From: Plectosphaerella cucumerina
Lineage: Eukaryota > Ascomycota > Sordariomycetes > Glomerellales > Plectosphaerellaceae
Reading direction: 5' to 3'
Assembly: GCA_020746995.1 (NCBI GenBank)
Contig: JAGPXD010000004.1
Location: forward strand, 310,001 to 374,000
DNA: 64,000 nt
A program made the position numbers and the translations under genes. The notes beneath the pieces are model-generated. The model worked only from the letters and a program-made list of their open reading frames with translations. It made no database searches and was not told the origin of the DNA. Position 1 is the first letter of the stretch; every line of letters begins with the position of its first letter. This document shows positions 23,052 to 34,358 of this stretch, piece after piece.

Positions 23052-24019
23052 TGTTGTGTAATATGTACGGCTCTTCGCAAAAGATGCGATGGCCTGTGGT
23101 AGTGTCAAGATGGCTACATTGCTAGACCCGTCATTTGAGGGTTGGAGGTTGGAGGTTTGGGGATGGGGAATTGCCGAGGCATAGTCAATCGCTTCAGCGT
23201 CATGGTCCCCGGCACAGGTGGCTGGCGCGGGGGATTGGACTTGTCGCAACCAATCAAATCATCCAACTTTGCCCCGGCTCTTCCTCGAATCCCCCGTGCT
23301 GAGTTCAAGTCCGGCGAGCTGGTTGCCCCCCTCGTCAGGGTCGGCGGCGACGGGAAGGCAACCAGGACCTCGGGATGCTCCAGCCAGTTGGGTGACCTTC
23401 AATTGCCATGTTCAAAAACCGTTTTGATAAGACAGACTTGCACATGTTGCATATTTCGATCTCAGAGTTGCTTTGGGTGCGCCTCATGACTCCGTGAAAG
23501 ACTCCAATCGGCGACCGAATCTCAGATTTCATAGTTGTCCATCGATTTTCAAACTGCCCCATTTGGACCGCCTGGATAGCAGTGACTTTGAAAGATGGCG
23601 GTGCTTCTACGTCGATGGGGTGCCTGCCAGCCCGAGGTGATTCACAGCACGATTCACCCTTCCGATGGGCGCGTTTGGAAAATCACATAACGCCTCGCGA
23701 GTGTCTCATAACAACTGACCTAGTAATCCACGCCAGCTGTGTGTGACCATCATTTTCCCCTCGCGATAGTTACGTAGCTTGTCAAAGATCTATCGCTGCA
23801 ACAGTCAATCGCCGTTACAAGTCCCAGAAAAGCCCCTCCGATGAGCGCTGGCACAGCAAGATGGCGAGTCGGGGATGCTCCACTCCCAACCACGCTTGCG
23901 GCGTATTACATAAGCAGATATTTTCTGAACAAGGCACTGGCGCAGGTTGCAATGCCGTCGCGAACTTGAAGATCCAATTCAACAACAGGAGACAACAGCG
24001 CCCCGGCCATTCCTCCACC
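23052..24019. promoter_or_regulatory. Divergent intergenic region, CoA-transferase / Prp45
   Basis: About 970 bp between head-to-head genes. An in-frame ATG at 23861 would extend Prp45 upstream, but the extension has no conservation I recognise. No other ORF or RNA gene is seen. Confidence 0.45.
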
Positions 24020-25846
24020 ATGGCCTCCATCGCCGCATCGTTGGCCGCGTCGCTGCCGAAACCGAAGTACACCGGTGAGGATGAGGCGATTCCCTCACAC
24101 GCGCAGCAGCGTGGCGTGCGCATCGTCGGCGCTGGACAGCTGGACGAGACACAGATTGTTCTAAAGGTCAGTGGTTCCCAGGTTCCCAGCCGTTCCCATC
24201 GCAGGCTGCTCACACCCTCCAAGAGGTCAGGACCACCGCCGTACGGCCAGCGATCCGGATGGCGCCCCCGAGGGCAGGAAGACTTTGGCGATGGCGGCGC
24301 GTTCCCTGAAGTCCCCGTCGCCCAGTACCCCCTCGAGATGGGCAAGAAGACCGCCACCACAAGCAACGCCCTGGCCGTCCAGGTCGACGCCGATGGAAAG
24401 GTCGCCTACGATGCCCTTGCCCGACAGGGACACGGCGCCGGCCGCGTCATCCACGCCTCCTTCAAGGACCTCATTCCCCTCCGACAACGCGCCGACGCAG
24501 GAGAGATCGACCTCCACCGACCGAGCCAGGAAGAAGTTGCTGCCACGACTGAGAGAACCAAGAACGCGCTCGCCGCTCTTGTGAGCGGGGCTGTCGCCGC
24601 CCAGAAGCCCAAAAATGTCAACGCCGGCACCCGAGCCGACCCTACCTTTGTCCGGTACACGCCCGCGAACCAGATGGGGGACAACTCCAAGAAGCAGGAC
24701 CGTATCATGAAGATCGTCGAGAGGCAGCGCGACCCTATGGAGCCGCCAAAGTTCAAGCACAAGAAGATCCCTCGCGGCCCGCCGAGTCCGCCACCCCCCG
24801 TCATGCACTCGCCCCCGCGCAAGGTCACAGCCCAGGAACACGAGGAGTGGAAGATTCCGCCGCCAATCTCCAACTGGAAGAACCCCAAGGGTTTCGCCAT
24901 CGAGCTGGACAAACGTCTTGCTGCCAGCGGCGCCGGCATGCAGGACATCCAGGTCAACGACAAGTTTGCACAGCTCCAAGAGTCGCTCAATGTCGCCCAA
25001 CGGCACGCCCGCGAGGAGGTCAGGCAGCGCGCCCAGATGCAGCAGAGACTTGCCGAGAAGGAGAAGGCTCAGAAGGAGGACAACCTTCGGATGCTGGCCC
25101 AAAAGGCAAGGGAGGACCGCGCGAATGCAGGCCGCCGCGACAGATCAAGGTCAGGAAGCTACAGCGGGTCCGACTCGGAAGCCTCAGACAGCGACGGCTC
25201 GGACGTTAGGGACCGTGAGCGGGCACGGCGAGACAAGATGCGCGACGAGGAGAGGAAACTCCGCCAGTCGCGCATGGGCACCGAGAGGCGGATACAGGTC
25301 ATGGCGCGCGAACAGAACCGCGACATTTCCGAGAAGATCGCCCTGGGCCTCGCCAAGCCCACGCAGTCCAAGGAGACCATGTACGACTCGAGATTGTTCA
25401 ACCAGACGAGCGGCTTCGACAGCGGCTTCAACGAGGACAATCACTACGACAAGCCCTTGTTCGCTGCCCAGGATGCCATCAACGGCATCTACAGGCCCCG
25501 AGCCAACGCGGATGACGACGAGGACGAGGCGGCGGGTGACAAGGAGATGGCCAAGATCCAAAAGTCGGCGCGCTTCGGCGAGGCGCTGGGCAGGGGCACC
25601 TTCAAGGGCTCCGAGCACGCAGAGGTCAGTACCCCAATTACGATAAACGGCCAAGTTTCCATTGCTAACCATCTGCGACAGGCAAGGGAGGGACCCGTGC
25701 AGTTCGAGAGAGAGGCAGCGGACCCGTTCAACGTGGACAAGTTCCTCTCCGAGGTCGAGCAGAACTCGACGTCCAAGAGGGGCTATGGCCTGCAGGACGA
25801 TGAGAGGCAGAACAAGCGGGCGAGGGTGGAAGAGGATGATGATTGA
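24020..25846 (+). CDS. prp45: Pre-mRNA-processing protein 45 (SNW/SKIP)
   Basis: A spliceosome NineTeen-associated core factor of the SNW/SKIP family acting in the nucleus. The start MASIAASLAASLPKPKYTG is preferred over the 23861 ATG. The SNW domain is clear: PPPYGQRSGW, EDFGDGGAFPEVPVAQYPL, RQRDPMEPPKFKHKKIPRGP, then the invariant SNWKNPKGFAIELDKRLA. A charged coiled-coil stretch and an acidic RS-like region (SRSGSYSGSDSEASDSDGS) follow. An intron at 25625-25681 (57 nt, in frame) joins SEHAE to AREGPVQF. A further 57-nt segment, 24167-24223, could be an in-frame intron with a weak AAG acceptor; excluding it brings PPPYG nearer to its usual place. Confidence 0.93.
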   Translation: MASIAASLAASLPKPKYTGEDEAIPSHAQQRGVRIVGAGQLDETQIVLKVSGSQVPSRSHRRLLTPSKRSGPPPYGQRSGWRPRGQEDFGDGGAFPEVPVAQYPLEMGKKTATTSNALAVQVDADGKVAYDALARQGHGAGRVIHASFKDLIPLRQRADAGEIDLHRPSQEEVAATTERTKNALAALVSGAVAAQKPKNVNAGTRADPTFVRYTPANQMGDNSKKQDRIMKIVERQRDPMEPPKFKHKKIPRGPPSPPPPVMHSPPRKVTAQEHEEWKIPPPISNWKNPKGFAIELDKRLAASGAGMQDIQVNDKFAQLQESLNVAQRHAREEVRQRAQMQQRLAEKEKAQKEDNLRMLAQKAREDRANAGRRDRSRSGSYSGSDSEASDSDGSDVRDRERARRDKMRDEERKLRQSRMGTERRIQVMAREQNRDISEKIALGLAKPTQSKETMYDSRLFNQTSGFDSGFNEDNHYDKPLFAAQDAINGIYRPRANADDDEDEAAGDKEMAKIQKSARFGEALGRGTFKGSEHAEVSTPITINGQVSIANHLRQAREGPVQFEREAADPFNVDKFLSEVEQNSTSKRGYGLQDDERQNKRARVEEDDD

Positions 25847-26136
25847 GGAGGGAGGCACATGGGGTGTACTAGTATATGGCTCATGGTCGGTTCATGGCGT
25901 TGGTTACTCCGACTAGAAATGTCGATATCAACACAGCATTGCGTTGGCGGTTCAGTCCAATTTGCAGTCAGGGGCAGCAGTATTCGGCACATGTTTGACA
26001 ACATTAGCTAACCTTTCAGCTCGCTGAACCCAATGCTCTCTCGCACATCCTTGGTTCTCTCTGCGATGGGGTCCCCTTATCCAGCAAGCAACCGAACAAT
26101 ACTATCGTACAACACTCCAGGGTCCAACATGACACA

Positions 26137-27630
26137 TTAGTCGACAACAACAGCTTGCTTGCCCTGGAAATCCTGCTCATACGACGCAACAGCAAGATCA
26201 ATGATAGCCTTGATTTCCTCCTCAGAGATACCCATTCTCTCCGGCGGCGTCTGTGTAGACGCGTCCGTGTGATGACCTGTCCTGACATGAGCGCAATCAT
26301 GGGAAGCGGACTTCTTCTCAGAGACAGCAGCCTGCAACTCAAGGATCGTCTTCTTGGACTCTGCGACCTCGCGCTCCAGTGCCGAAATGACCCCCTGCAG
26401 CGCCTTGTCGCGTTCCGCTGTGAGCTTCTCGACAGCCTGGGCCATGCGAACGTGTTGCTCGGTCGTCTCCTTCTTGGCCTGAAGAACGGCAGCAGCGACC
26501 TGAGTCTTCATCTCATCGCGGAGGGAGGCCACCAGCGTATTGGGGTCGTTGGCCTCGGGTTCGGCGAGAGGCATGTCTGTATCTGTGTTGAGAGTGGGCT
26601 CTTCGGGAGTCAGAATACTGCGAACAGTCTTCTTGTATTGTCTTCTCTCGGTCTCCATGTTGGGCTGTACGTTGGAGCTCGGCATCTGTTGTGTGCTGCT
26701 TGCAGTTTCAGGCGTCCTTTGGCTGCATGCGAAGCCGTCCCTAATACCGCCAGGGAAGAAATTGCTCGAACTTATGGCTGTCGGTGGTCGTCGTCTCTCG
26801 GTGGTCCGATCCTGACCTCTTTGGCGTGCGTCGTTCTCATGGTGACTGACCACATCTAGTGTCATGTCGCTGTCATCGTCGACTTGCGTAGTCGTCTCGA
26901 CCAGCGAAGTGTGGCCTTCGCTTGGCTGTTGCGAGGACCGTGTCTCCGCCTCCGTCCGTGCTGATTCGTTGCTCCTGATTTCTTGCCGTGTTTCCATGAA
27001 TCTGGAAGGATATTTCCTCCTCGGTTTGAAGCCGTTCGCCATGGCAACGGCATCTCTCAGTACCACGTCTTCTGCCCATTGCATGCCCTGGGGGATCTGC
27101 GTGTCGAAGGGCACCATGTGGATAATGGTACACAGAATTGACGCGGTGTTCTTCTTCCTCTTCCATTGCTTGTAGCCCGGCGACTTCTCGTACGTTTCGT
27201 TCCCACCTGTTCGTGTCCATGGATGGTTTGTGCCGATGAAGTTGTTGACCTCTCGTATAATTGACTCGGGCACGTTGAGATTCGCGAAGAAAACACTGTC
27301 TCTGGTTCTTTTCCAGATGCCATTCATGATTGCCGTGATTCTGGAATTTCTGGCGTTGTCGCGGTGTATCAGCCATTTCCTGGTATGGGGTTTCCAGCGG
27401 CCGGAGGTACCAGAAAGCGCAGTGCTTTGGCTGTACAGTTTTGTAATGGTCTCTTGGTAACTGAGGACGTCGTCCTCGAGCTGACTGGTGGTTGGGATCC
27501 TGCAGTCGGGTCGATCGACGGCATGGCGTTGCCAGGCCCGAATAAAAGGGGAGGCGAGTGAGTAGGTTGAGCGGTGCAAAGTTGAGATACAGTGTAGGTA
27601 GAGGTTGAAAGAGTAGCTTGGTGAGAACAA
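26137..27630 (-). CDS. Hypothetical protein with C-terminal coiled coil
   Basis: A single long open frame of 497 codons that I do not recognise. Visible parts: a basic N-terminal third with tryptophan-rich motifs (GRWKPHTRKWLIHRD, IGTNHPWTRTGGNETYE, YKQWKRKK), a low-complexity polar middle, and a heptad-like C-terminal stretch of about 70 residues (LRDEMKTQVAAAVLQAKK through LEREVAESKKTILELQAA). The true start may be downstream of 27630, since the first 25 residues look non-coding. Probably lineage-restricted. Antisense and other-frame ORFs overlap it, but this frame has the most protein-like composition. Confidence 0.55.
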   Translation of the reverse strand: MFSPSYSFNLYLHCISTLHRSTYSLASPFIRAWQRHAVDRPDCRIPTTSQLEDDVLSYQETITKLYSQSTALSGTSGRWKPHTRKWLIHRDNARNSRITAIMNGIWKRTRDSVFFANLNVPESIIREVNNFIGTNHPWTRTGGNETYEKSPGYKQWKRKKNTASILCTIIHMVPFDTQIPQGMQWAEDVVLRDAVAMANGFKPRRKYPSRFMETRQEIRSNESARTEAETRSSQQPSEGHTSLVETTTQVDDDSDMTLDVVSHHENDARQRGQDRTTERRRPPTAISSSNFFPGGIRDGFACSQRTPETASSTQQMPSSNVQPNMETERRQYKKTVRSILTPEEPTLNTDTDMPLAEPEANDPNTLVASLRDEMKTQVAAAVLQAKKETTEQHVRMAQAVEKLTAERDKALQGVISALEREVAESKKTILELQAAVSEKKSASHDCAHVRTGHHTDASTQTPPERMGISEEEIKAIIDLAVASYEQDFQGKQAVVVD

Positions 27631-27958
27631 AAATCACCTTGCAGAACCTGGGCATTCAGGCACGCTGCCAAACCTCCATCCTCAGAAATCAGGAGACAAC
27701 TGCCTGAGGACCGGACGAAACGGGCATCCAGGAAGTAAAAGGATGGAGCTGGATTTCTGTCATGAAACAACGCCTCAGGTGGCCAGCCAGATCTCGACCG
27801 GCCGCTCTAAAAGGTACACTACGTATACAAAATCAGTTCCTTCAAACGCCATGCAATGCCACAGGCTCACCGACCCATCCGGCCGATGGCAAATAGTACA
27901 CTTCGGTCCCACCGCAGCCAAATCGTACAGCCGCAGCAGTCTCCTCGCCATCGCCAGA
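27631..27958. other. Intergenic, Tim22 3' side
   Basis: A 328-bp space between two minus-strand genes: the 3' UTR of Tim22 and the promoter of the hypothetical gene. No motif recognised. Confidence 0.4.
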
Positions 27959-28653
27959 TTACTCCTCCGCGCCAGGACTCCGCAGGTACGCCTCGATGGC
28001 CGCCGAAAAGGCCGCAAAGGCAACACAGCCACCAGCAGCAGCCTGCGGTCCCGCGTTCCTCGCCAGCAGGCCGCCCGTGATGCACCCCGCCGCGACGCCG
28101 TTTGTAATATCGTTCTTGGCCCTGAGGCCCTCGACGCCGCACTCGATGCCGGCGAACATGGCGCCGACCTTGCCAAAGTTCTTGGCCATGCTGTACGACC
28201 GCGTGCCCATGTCCTTGAAGCCGACCTTGAGCTGCTGCCGCCACGGCAGCGACGAGATCTGCTGCATCGCCGAGACGCCGACCGCGCTGGACTGGCCTGC
28301 GGCGCCTGCTGCGCCCGGGGAGGGAGTGTGGAAGGGTGTGTCGTAGGCCATCTGGTAGCGAAAAGAGTCAGCGAAAGATCCTTTCGGGAGATGGGGAAAG
28401 GGGGGATGTAGCTTACCGAGGCCATGAAGATACCAAACAGTCCGCCCATGCCGAAGCCCATGACACCAGACATGGCGCTCTTGGCGAAGCAGTTCTCCAT
28501 GAAGCCGGTCATCTACCGGAAAAGGTCAGCATCGAGGGTTCGCAGTCGCGCATCGGGCGCGGAGTTGTTCGGAGTAGAAGGAAGTCGTACAGCTTTGGCT
28601 TGCGCCTGCTCCTGCTCCGGGACGCCGCTACCGCCTGCTGTCGGGAAGTTCAT
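27959..28653 (-). CDS. tim22: Mitochondrial import inner membrane translocase Tim22
   Basis: The pore subunit of the carrier translocase in the mitochondrial inner membrane. Three exons (28591-28653, 28417-28512, 27959-28351) give 183 residues. The conserved block MENCFAKSAMSGVMGFGMGG leads into GLFGIFMAS and MAYDTPFHTP after the second intron. The central KVGFKDMGTRSYSMAKNFG and following Gly-rich helices (GAMFAGIECGVEGLRAKND) are typical of the Tim17/22/23 family, and paired cysteines are visible (ENC and IEC). The start at 28653 (MNFPTAGGSG) is the only one giving this frame. Confidence is high. Confidence 0.93.
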
Positions 28654-29206
28654 GATGTCTGAAGAGGGGTCGCCGATGTCTGTCGCGGTCGGGATTCCAG
28701 AAGCTATCGGTCTTGAATGTTCTTGTCTAACAGCTTGATGGTGATCAAGGCAAGACTGGGGCGGACGACCTCGAAAAGTTGTGCCGCGTCTTACCGCCCT
28801 AAATTTTCACCCGCCAATGTCCGCCACTGCACCATCGGATTCGGACTGTGGACCCTGGTCATTTCCAGCCCGGTTGACGGGAGCCGCCGCTGCGGGGCTC
28901 AGGGCGACCCTCGAAAGCTCCAGACTCCAGTATCAGATGGATTCGATATCCAGAGCAACAGTCACGATGAAAAGCGCATTCAGTTGTGAAAACCCAGCAT
29001 ATTTGCCACTACCGCCATGAACGCTCCTCACCCACGTCTCCCGCCGGGTGACTCGCCGTATCTGCTACGCCTGAATATACAAATGAATCCTACAGCAAGG
29101 CTGGGCCTGTGCAATGTGAGGTGTAACCTGTACGCGCCTCCACGCAAAAGAGATGTACGATATTCAACATCTACAAAACCCTGTTTCCATTGTCGCAGGG
29201 CTCCGC
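28654..29206. other. Intergenic, Tim22 promoter side
   Basis: About 550 bp between the end of the deubiquitinase and the start of Tim22, both on the minus strand. Only short, unsupported ORFs. Confidence 0.45.
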
Positions 29207-32200
29207 TTAGCGCAAAAACAGGTCACCCACGCCGTTGCGCAGTGCCCTTGTGCGATCGGGGTGGTCGAGGCCCAGGGAATCGTCGTCTCCAGCTGCAGCA
29301 GTCCATAGCTCATCATCTAGGTACCCCGGGTCAGCTTGTGATTTCTCTCGGTTTGCCACGTGAGACTTACCATCATTCAGGTACTGTGGCTTTGCGAAAT
29401 GCCCAGCCTTGGCCACGGCAAACTTGATCTTTTCGAAGCTCTTTCCCTTGAGACCCGTTCGCTTTTCAAGGCGCTTCTTCGTCTCGGAAAACTTCTCACC
29501 CTGCAAGAGCGTCAGCAAACTCAGTGGCGGGGCTATTCGATCAGGGAGAACAAACCTCCTTGAGCAGGAATCTGAAAGGAACGCCGTGCGTGCGGTTCAA
29601 CTCTCCCTGGAAGTGGAACACCTTGATGAAGTTTGCCTCATCCGCGTTGGCTTCCTCTTCAGGCACCCTCTCAGCATACAGCGTCGTGAAGTCGTTCAGG
29701 CTGATGACGGGGTATTCCCGGGGAAGTTCCCGGTACACCTTGTGCTGGCTGACTTCGTACACACGGATGCGGCCTGCTTCGCCCTCGTCGTCCAGGTTGG
29801 CCTTCATCAGGAGTACTTGGATCATGTCACCAATGTTGCCGTTCTTGGCCACGAGAACATCGAAAGTTTCCTGGCATAATGCGTCAGCTTTCCCTTCGTC
29901 GCCTGCGTCTGCCGGGCTGAACGTACCTCCTTGGTGATGCCTTCACTGAGCAGGTTGACCTTGATTGCCTTCTTCGTGTCAAGTTCCGACAGAGGAATGT
30001 CGAGCACCTCGAAGTAGAAGGCGTCGGACCTCTGGGCATTCATCTGGGTGAATCCGGTCGGGTTGAGGATGCTCTGGAGGTTCTGGGTGGCGCCACGCTT
30101 GACCGGGACCTTGGGGTTACCAGTCGCCGCGTTAACAGTGAAGAATCTGATGTGTGTCGGAGGCACCTTGAGCTGCTCAGCCGCCTTTTGCGCCAGGGTG
30201 TCGTAGCTAATCTTGGAGCTGAGCACCAGCTCGAATGCTGGGTACTTCTCCGGGTTGCTCTTGGAGGGGTGGGCGTGGAACTTGACGACCTTCTTGTGGT
30301 GCAAGAAGTCATAGTACTCCTTGACGTCCTCGCAGCGGTCCGAAACCTTGGCTCTGTGGGGATTGTGTTAGCCATCGTTTGCAGACTGTCCGACAAGAAA
30401 ACTCACGCTTCTTCCACGGTTGTCTTGTCTCCCAGACCAAGCCGCTTCTCGATCGTTGCCCTATCGATCTTGCGCTCGACGCTTCGCTGGAAGCAGATGA
30501 TGTCGCCATCCTGAAGCTCGGCAGCCTTGAGCGACTGCTTCGGCTTGAGGCCCTCGATCATGGTAGGCTTGATTTCCTGGTGTGGCTGTCAGCAAGTACA
30601 CGGCTATAAGCAAAAAGCAGAAAAGCACCCACCTCCCAAAGATGAATTTTCTCGTCCGATGGTAGCTTATCTCCCCAGCCCATCTTCTTCATGATCATGG
30701 GGATCAAGTCCTCAATCTTCTTCTCCTTGCTGACGTAGACGTGGCCGGCTCCGTGGAGCTCCTGCTTCTCAACGTCAAAGTGCTTCAGGTACAGCAAGAT
30801 GAGGTCGTTCTTGACGATAATGCCGTTCTGCTGGGGCTCGTGTGTCGGCCAGATGGCCTTGCCCTCGGGTGTCACCTCCTCTGCAACCTCGGCCCACAGG
30901 CGAAGAGACTGGTCCCTGTGCGCTTGAGCACGCTGGAACGTCTCCTCAACCGTTGGCGCGAGATCCATGATCGGCTGGTCGGGGCGTATCGTCTTGTTCT
31001 GGCGGTTGACCATGACCCAGCACCGCACTCGGGCGGGCTCGACGCCCATGTCTTCGGCGATTTTGGCGACGAGTTCCTCCATCGTCATGTTGCGCAGGAC
31101 GCGATAGAAGCGGGGCGACGCAGGATCCTCGCTATCGCCGTCGAACACGGTCATGTCCGTGCCACCGTGATGCTTGAACGTCTCCTCGTTGATGACCTTA
31201 ACACCAATGTAAAGATGCTGTTCCTCACGCTCCTTCTTCCTGGCCTCGCGCAACGCCGTCTCCTCTTCGACCTTGGACTTGAGGTGTCTCGGGATGTCCT
31301 CGGTGGTGACGTCGCAAAGGATCTTGTCGAGCCGTGACTGGCGAATGTAGACGAGCATGTACGCGCTGTTCTGGCGCATCAGGGTTCCGCCCGACTTCTT
31401 CTGCTGCAGGGGTGCCCTGAGCGGACCGCCCGCCGGCGTGCGGTATTCTCCTCCAAAGTTCTCCTCCAACACCTCGCGCATCGTGGCTCTCGTGACCTTG
31501 TCGTCGTCGTAACGGTAAAACCAGCCGTCCTTGGTCGGCTTCAAAAAGGCGTAGTAATGTCCAGCGTTGAGGTCACCACTGTGCACCAGTACACCGTGCA
31601 GCTGGTAGGTCCAGGCTTCCGACTTGTCCGCATCGTCTATCAAGTACGGGGCGGCGTCGAAAACGTCGGGAAATTCGTAACGGTCGTTGATCTTCATCAT
31701 GGTATCTCGTTGGATGTCGTATTCGAAACGCTTCAGTTGCAGGTGAAGGACGTCGGGGAAGCTGGTGAAGATGACGCCCTTGTCGGCGTCCTGCAGCTTG
31801 AACTCGTCGCCGGCGTAGTACTGGTTCTCGCCGTCCATCTTTTCGACCTGGATGTAGTCCTTGAAGCTGTCGAGGAGGCTCTTGTTGCCGCTCACGTTCA
31901 ACTGGATGTCCCAGAAGTCCTCGATGCGGCTGGATTCGTAGTCGACGTTGACGCAGGAAATGTACGTCTTGATCTTACCACTGAACATTTCGGGGAGGAC
32001 CGTCTCGTAGGGGGTTCCCTTCATCTTGTCCTCCATGCGCTCCATGAGTTTCCGCGACAACTCCTGGACATCCTGCTGCTCGAAAATGTGCCGCGTGTCC
32101 CAGCCAAACGACTTGGTCAGCTCGTTGGTGCCGACGGCCGTCTCGGACGTTTGGAGCTGGTAGAACAGGCGCTGAAGGGTGTAAGCGCTGTTGCTGAGGC

Positions 32201-33321
32201 TGTCGTCCTTCTCGGTCGGGGTGCTGTAGACTGCCTTGCGGAAAGCGTTGGTGAAGTAGAGCGACTGCAGGAGAGAGTTGAGGTAGCAGGTGGCGCCCTG
32301 GTTCTTGAGGCCGACGTGGCCAGTCTCCTTCTTCGAATCGTAGTTGACGAAATTGTGCCACAGCACTCCAGTCTCGTCCTTGACAATGCGCACATAGGCC
32401 GTGATGTTGGCAGCCTCTCCCTCACACAGGGGGCGCGTGCCTCCTTCGAAGGGGACGTTAAACATCTTGCGAAGTTCGTAGAAGCGCGTGAACCCCCAAT
32501 CTGCCTCCTCCTTCGTGAATCTGTGGTGGGCGACGTGGTGCGTGTAGAGGCTCGGGTCGTTGGGGTTCCAGAGGACCAGAGCAAACTGAACGCAACAGCT
32601 CCAGTTCTCCGGGATGTCCTGGGGGTTTTCGAAGCCATGTTCAAGGTAGATCGAGCACTGGTCGACGTTGTTGCCGAAAGGGAACAGGAGAATTCGCCTG
32701 GTGTGAAACACCGTCAGTCGAGAAACAGTTGCCTGCCATGCCAACAGGCACCGGAGGGGGACGTGACGTACCAAGGGAAGCCTCCAGCCTGGAACATGGG
32801 CCCATGTTCTCTCTTAGGCAGGGCTCGCCATGATTCAATCTCCCATGTGTTGACGACGTCCTCGACGATGGGTGGATCCTCCACCAGGGGAGGGAAGATG
32901 ATCTCGGTCATCCCCTCGTCTAATTGCCCAGTCAGCTGTCGGTCGTTGTGCAAGGTGGGAGTGGCTATCGGGGGCCAAACGGCGGTCTACGCACAATCGG
33001 TCGCCAGAGGGAGGTCTTGCAGCTGGTCGACATCATTGTCGAGGTTGTCGGGGTTGATGATCGCAACAGGTTCCTTCTCTGTGAGCTCGGGCGCCCCGAC
33101 GTAGTCGTCCGTGTCCACCACCATCTCGTTGGGCGAATGGACGTCGTGGTTGTAGCTCTAGTCGGTCCACCGGGTCAGCGGGCAAGATTCAGGAATGGTA
33201 TAGCACTTCGAGGTTTCGTGACGGGGACTCTGAGGTTGTGGGAAGCCTGGTGGGCGGCTTTCCGGTGTTGGAGGCAAAGAGGCAACGGCAGAGCGGAGGG
33301 GCGGCGCGGGTGACGTACCAT
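29207..33321 (-). CDS. ubp15: Ubiquitin C-terminal hydrolase, Ubp15/USP7 type
   Basis: A large multidomain deubiquitinase. Order: N-terminal segment (SYNHDVHSPNEMVVDTDDYV), MATH/TRAF-like domain (EIESWRALPKREHGPMFQ to WGFTRFYELRKMF), USP catalytic domain, then several ubiquitin-like folds. The catalytic Cys box is GLKNQGATCYLNSLLQSLY and the His box HSGDLNAGHYYAFLKP. C-terminal segments read KVSDRCEDVKEYYDFLHHKK and LWTAAAGDDDSLGLDHPDR. The catalytic and first Ubl segments lie in one long exon (about 30630-32700); introns split the N-terminus and the last 1.4 kb. The initiator ATG appears to stand alone at 33319-33321, followed at once by a donor (gtacgt) and a roughly 160-nt intron; this edge is inferred. 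USP7 homologues regulate cell-cycle and endosomal targets. Confidence 0.9.
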
Positions 33322-34358
33322 GACGGCAGGAGCTTCCCAGAGCAACCCTGGGCAGGCGAGTGGAAGGAAAGCGCAAGCACGAGATTGCCGAACAGATGGC
33401 AATGGCCGTCTTGGGGCGTCTAAGGTCGGCGGGTGCCTGCGAGAGCTTCAGAGGCCAGACCGGTCTTGCCGACTGGATTGCTTGGGAGTAGTCTCGATCG
33501 AGAAAGTCGGGACGTGGCCGTGGTGGGGGCGACAGTCGGTACGTTCAGAAATTCAGATCCCGGAGCTTGTATGGGTCCGGGCACTGGTTGCAAGTCGTCG
33601 TCGAGCTTGAGGTGTACCGGGTGTGAGCCTGGGAATTGGCGTTTGTCTCCGATATGTTCAGAAGGACGGATTGTGGTCGTGGTCGCGCCCAACAGCAAAG
33701 GCTTTGTCGACTCGGGTCTGGCGAAGAACCGGCAGGTGATGTGCGATGACCGAAGAAGAGAGGCGCAGCCGCCAGTGACCAGACCAGAACAAGGCCGGCG
33801 GTGCCAGGCTACCTGTGTTTCGCGGGGAGAGTTGGCCCTGTTAATGCAGTACCTCAACTGACGGCTGCCTTGATGTGGAGATGGGCGCTGGCAGTGGTTA
33901 ATTGACTGGACTGGAGAGCCAGCCCTGTAAGGACAGGCCCCGCCAAGGGGAGTCCTCACCTAACGGATGTGTACGTGTGCCGTGTCTCCTCTTAACATCA
34001 ACCGCTTCCCCTCCAATGACGTTCACCGCACTGGCCCGCGCTCACATGTTGCTCCCCTCGTTACACTAGAGACTGTCTTTGGCTCAATGCTCAAAGCGCA
34101 TGATCGGGGACAGTTTGTCAAGCCGATGCCAGCAGGTCACATCATCAGGGAGCTTGCAAAGGCAGCTTGCAAACACGGTTGACTCAATCAGCAACTCCAC
34201 GGCGCTGACATATTGGTCAGTCCACAGGTATCTTACTGATGAACCAGAGTCTTATCGCTGTGAAGCTTGCACAAAAGCTGAAGCAGACCTTTGAGGGAGC
34301 TCTGACTACAGAACCGACTCACTCATGAAACAGCAAGGAAATCATTCAGTCCCGGCCT
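33322..34358. other. Gene-free interval upstream of Ubp15
   Basis: About 1 kb containing the Ubp15 promoter and the 3' flank of the methyltransferase gene. ORFs up to 179 codons overlap in several frames without recognisable motifs. Confidence 0.45.

Noticed and set aside
26873..27655. 260-codon ORF overlapping the coiled-coil hypothetical gene in another frame
   Set aside because: Composition less protein-like and ends within the gene; treated as a shadow.
31557..33104. 515-codon ORF opposite the Ubp15 gene
   Set aside because: Leu/Val/Asp-rich antisense reading of a GC3-biased gene with clear homology on the other strand.
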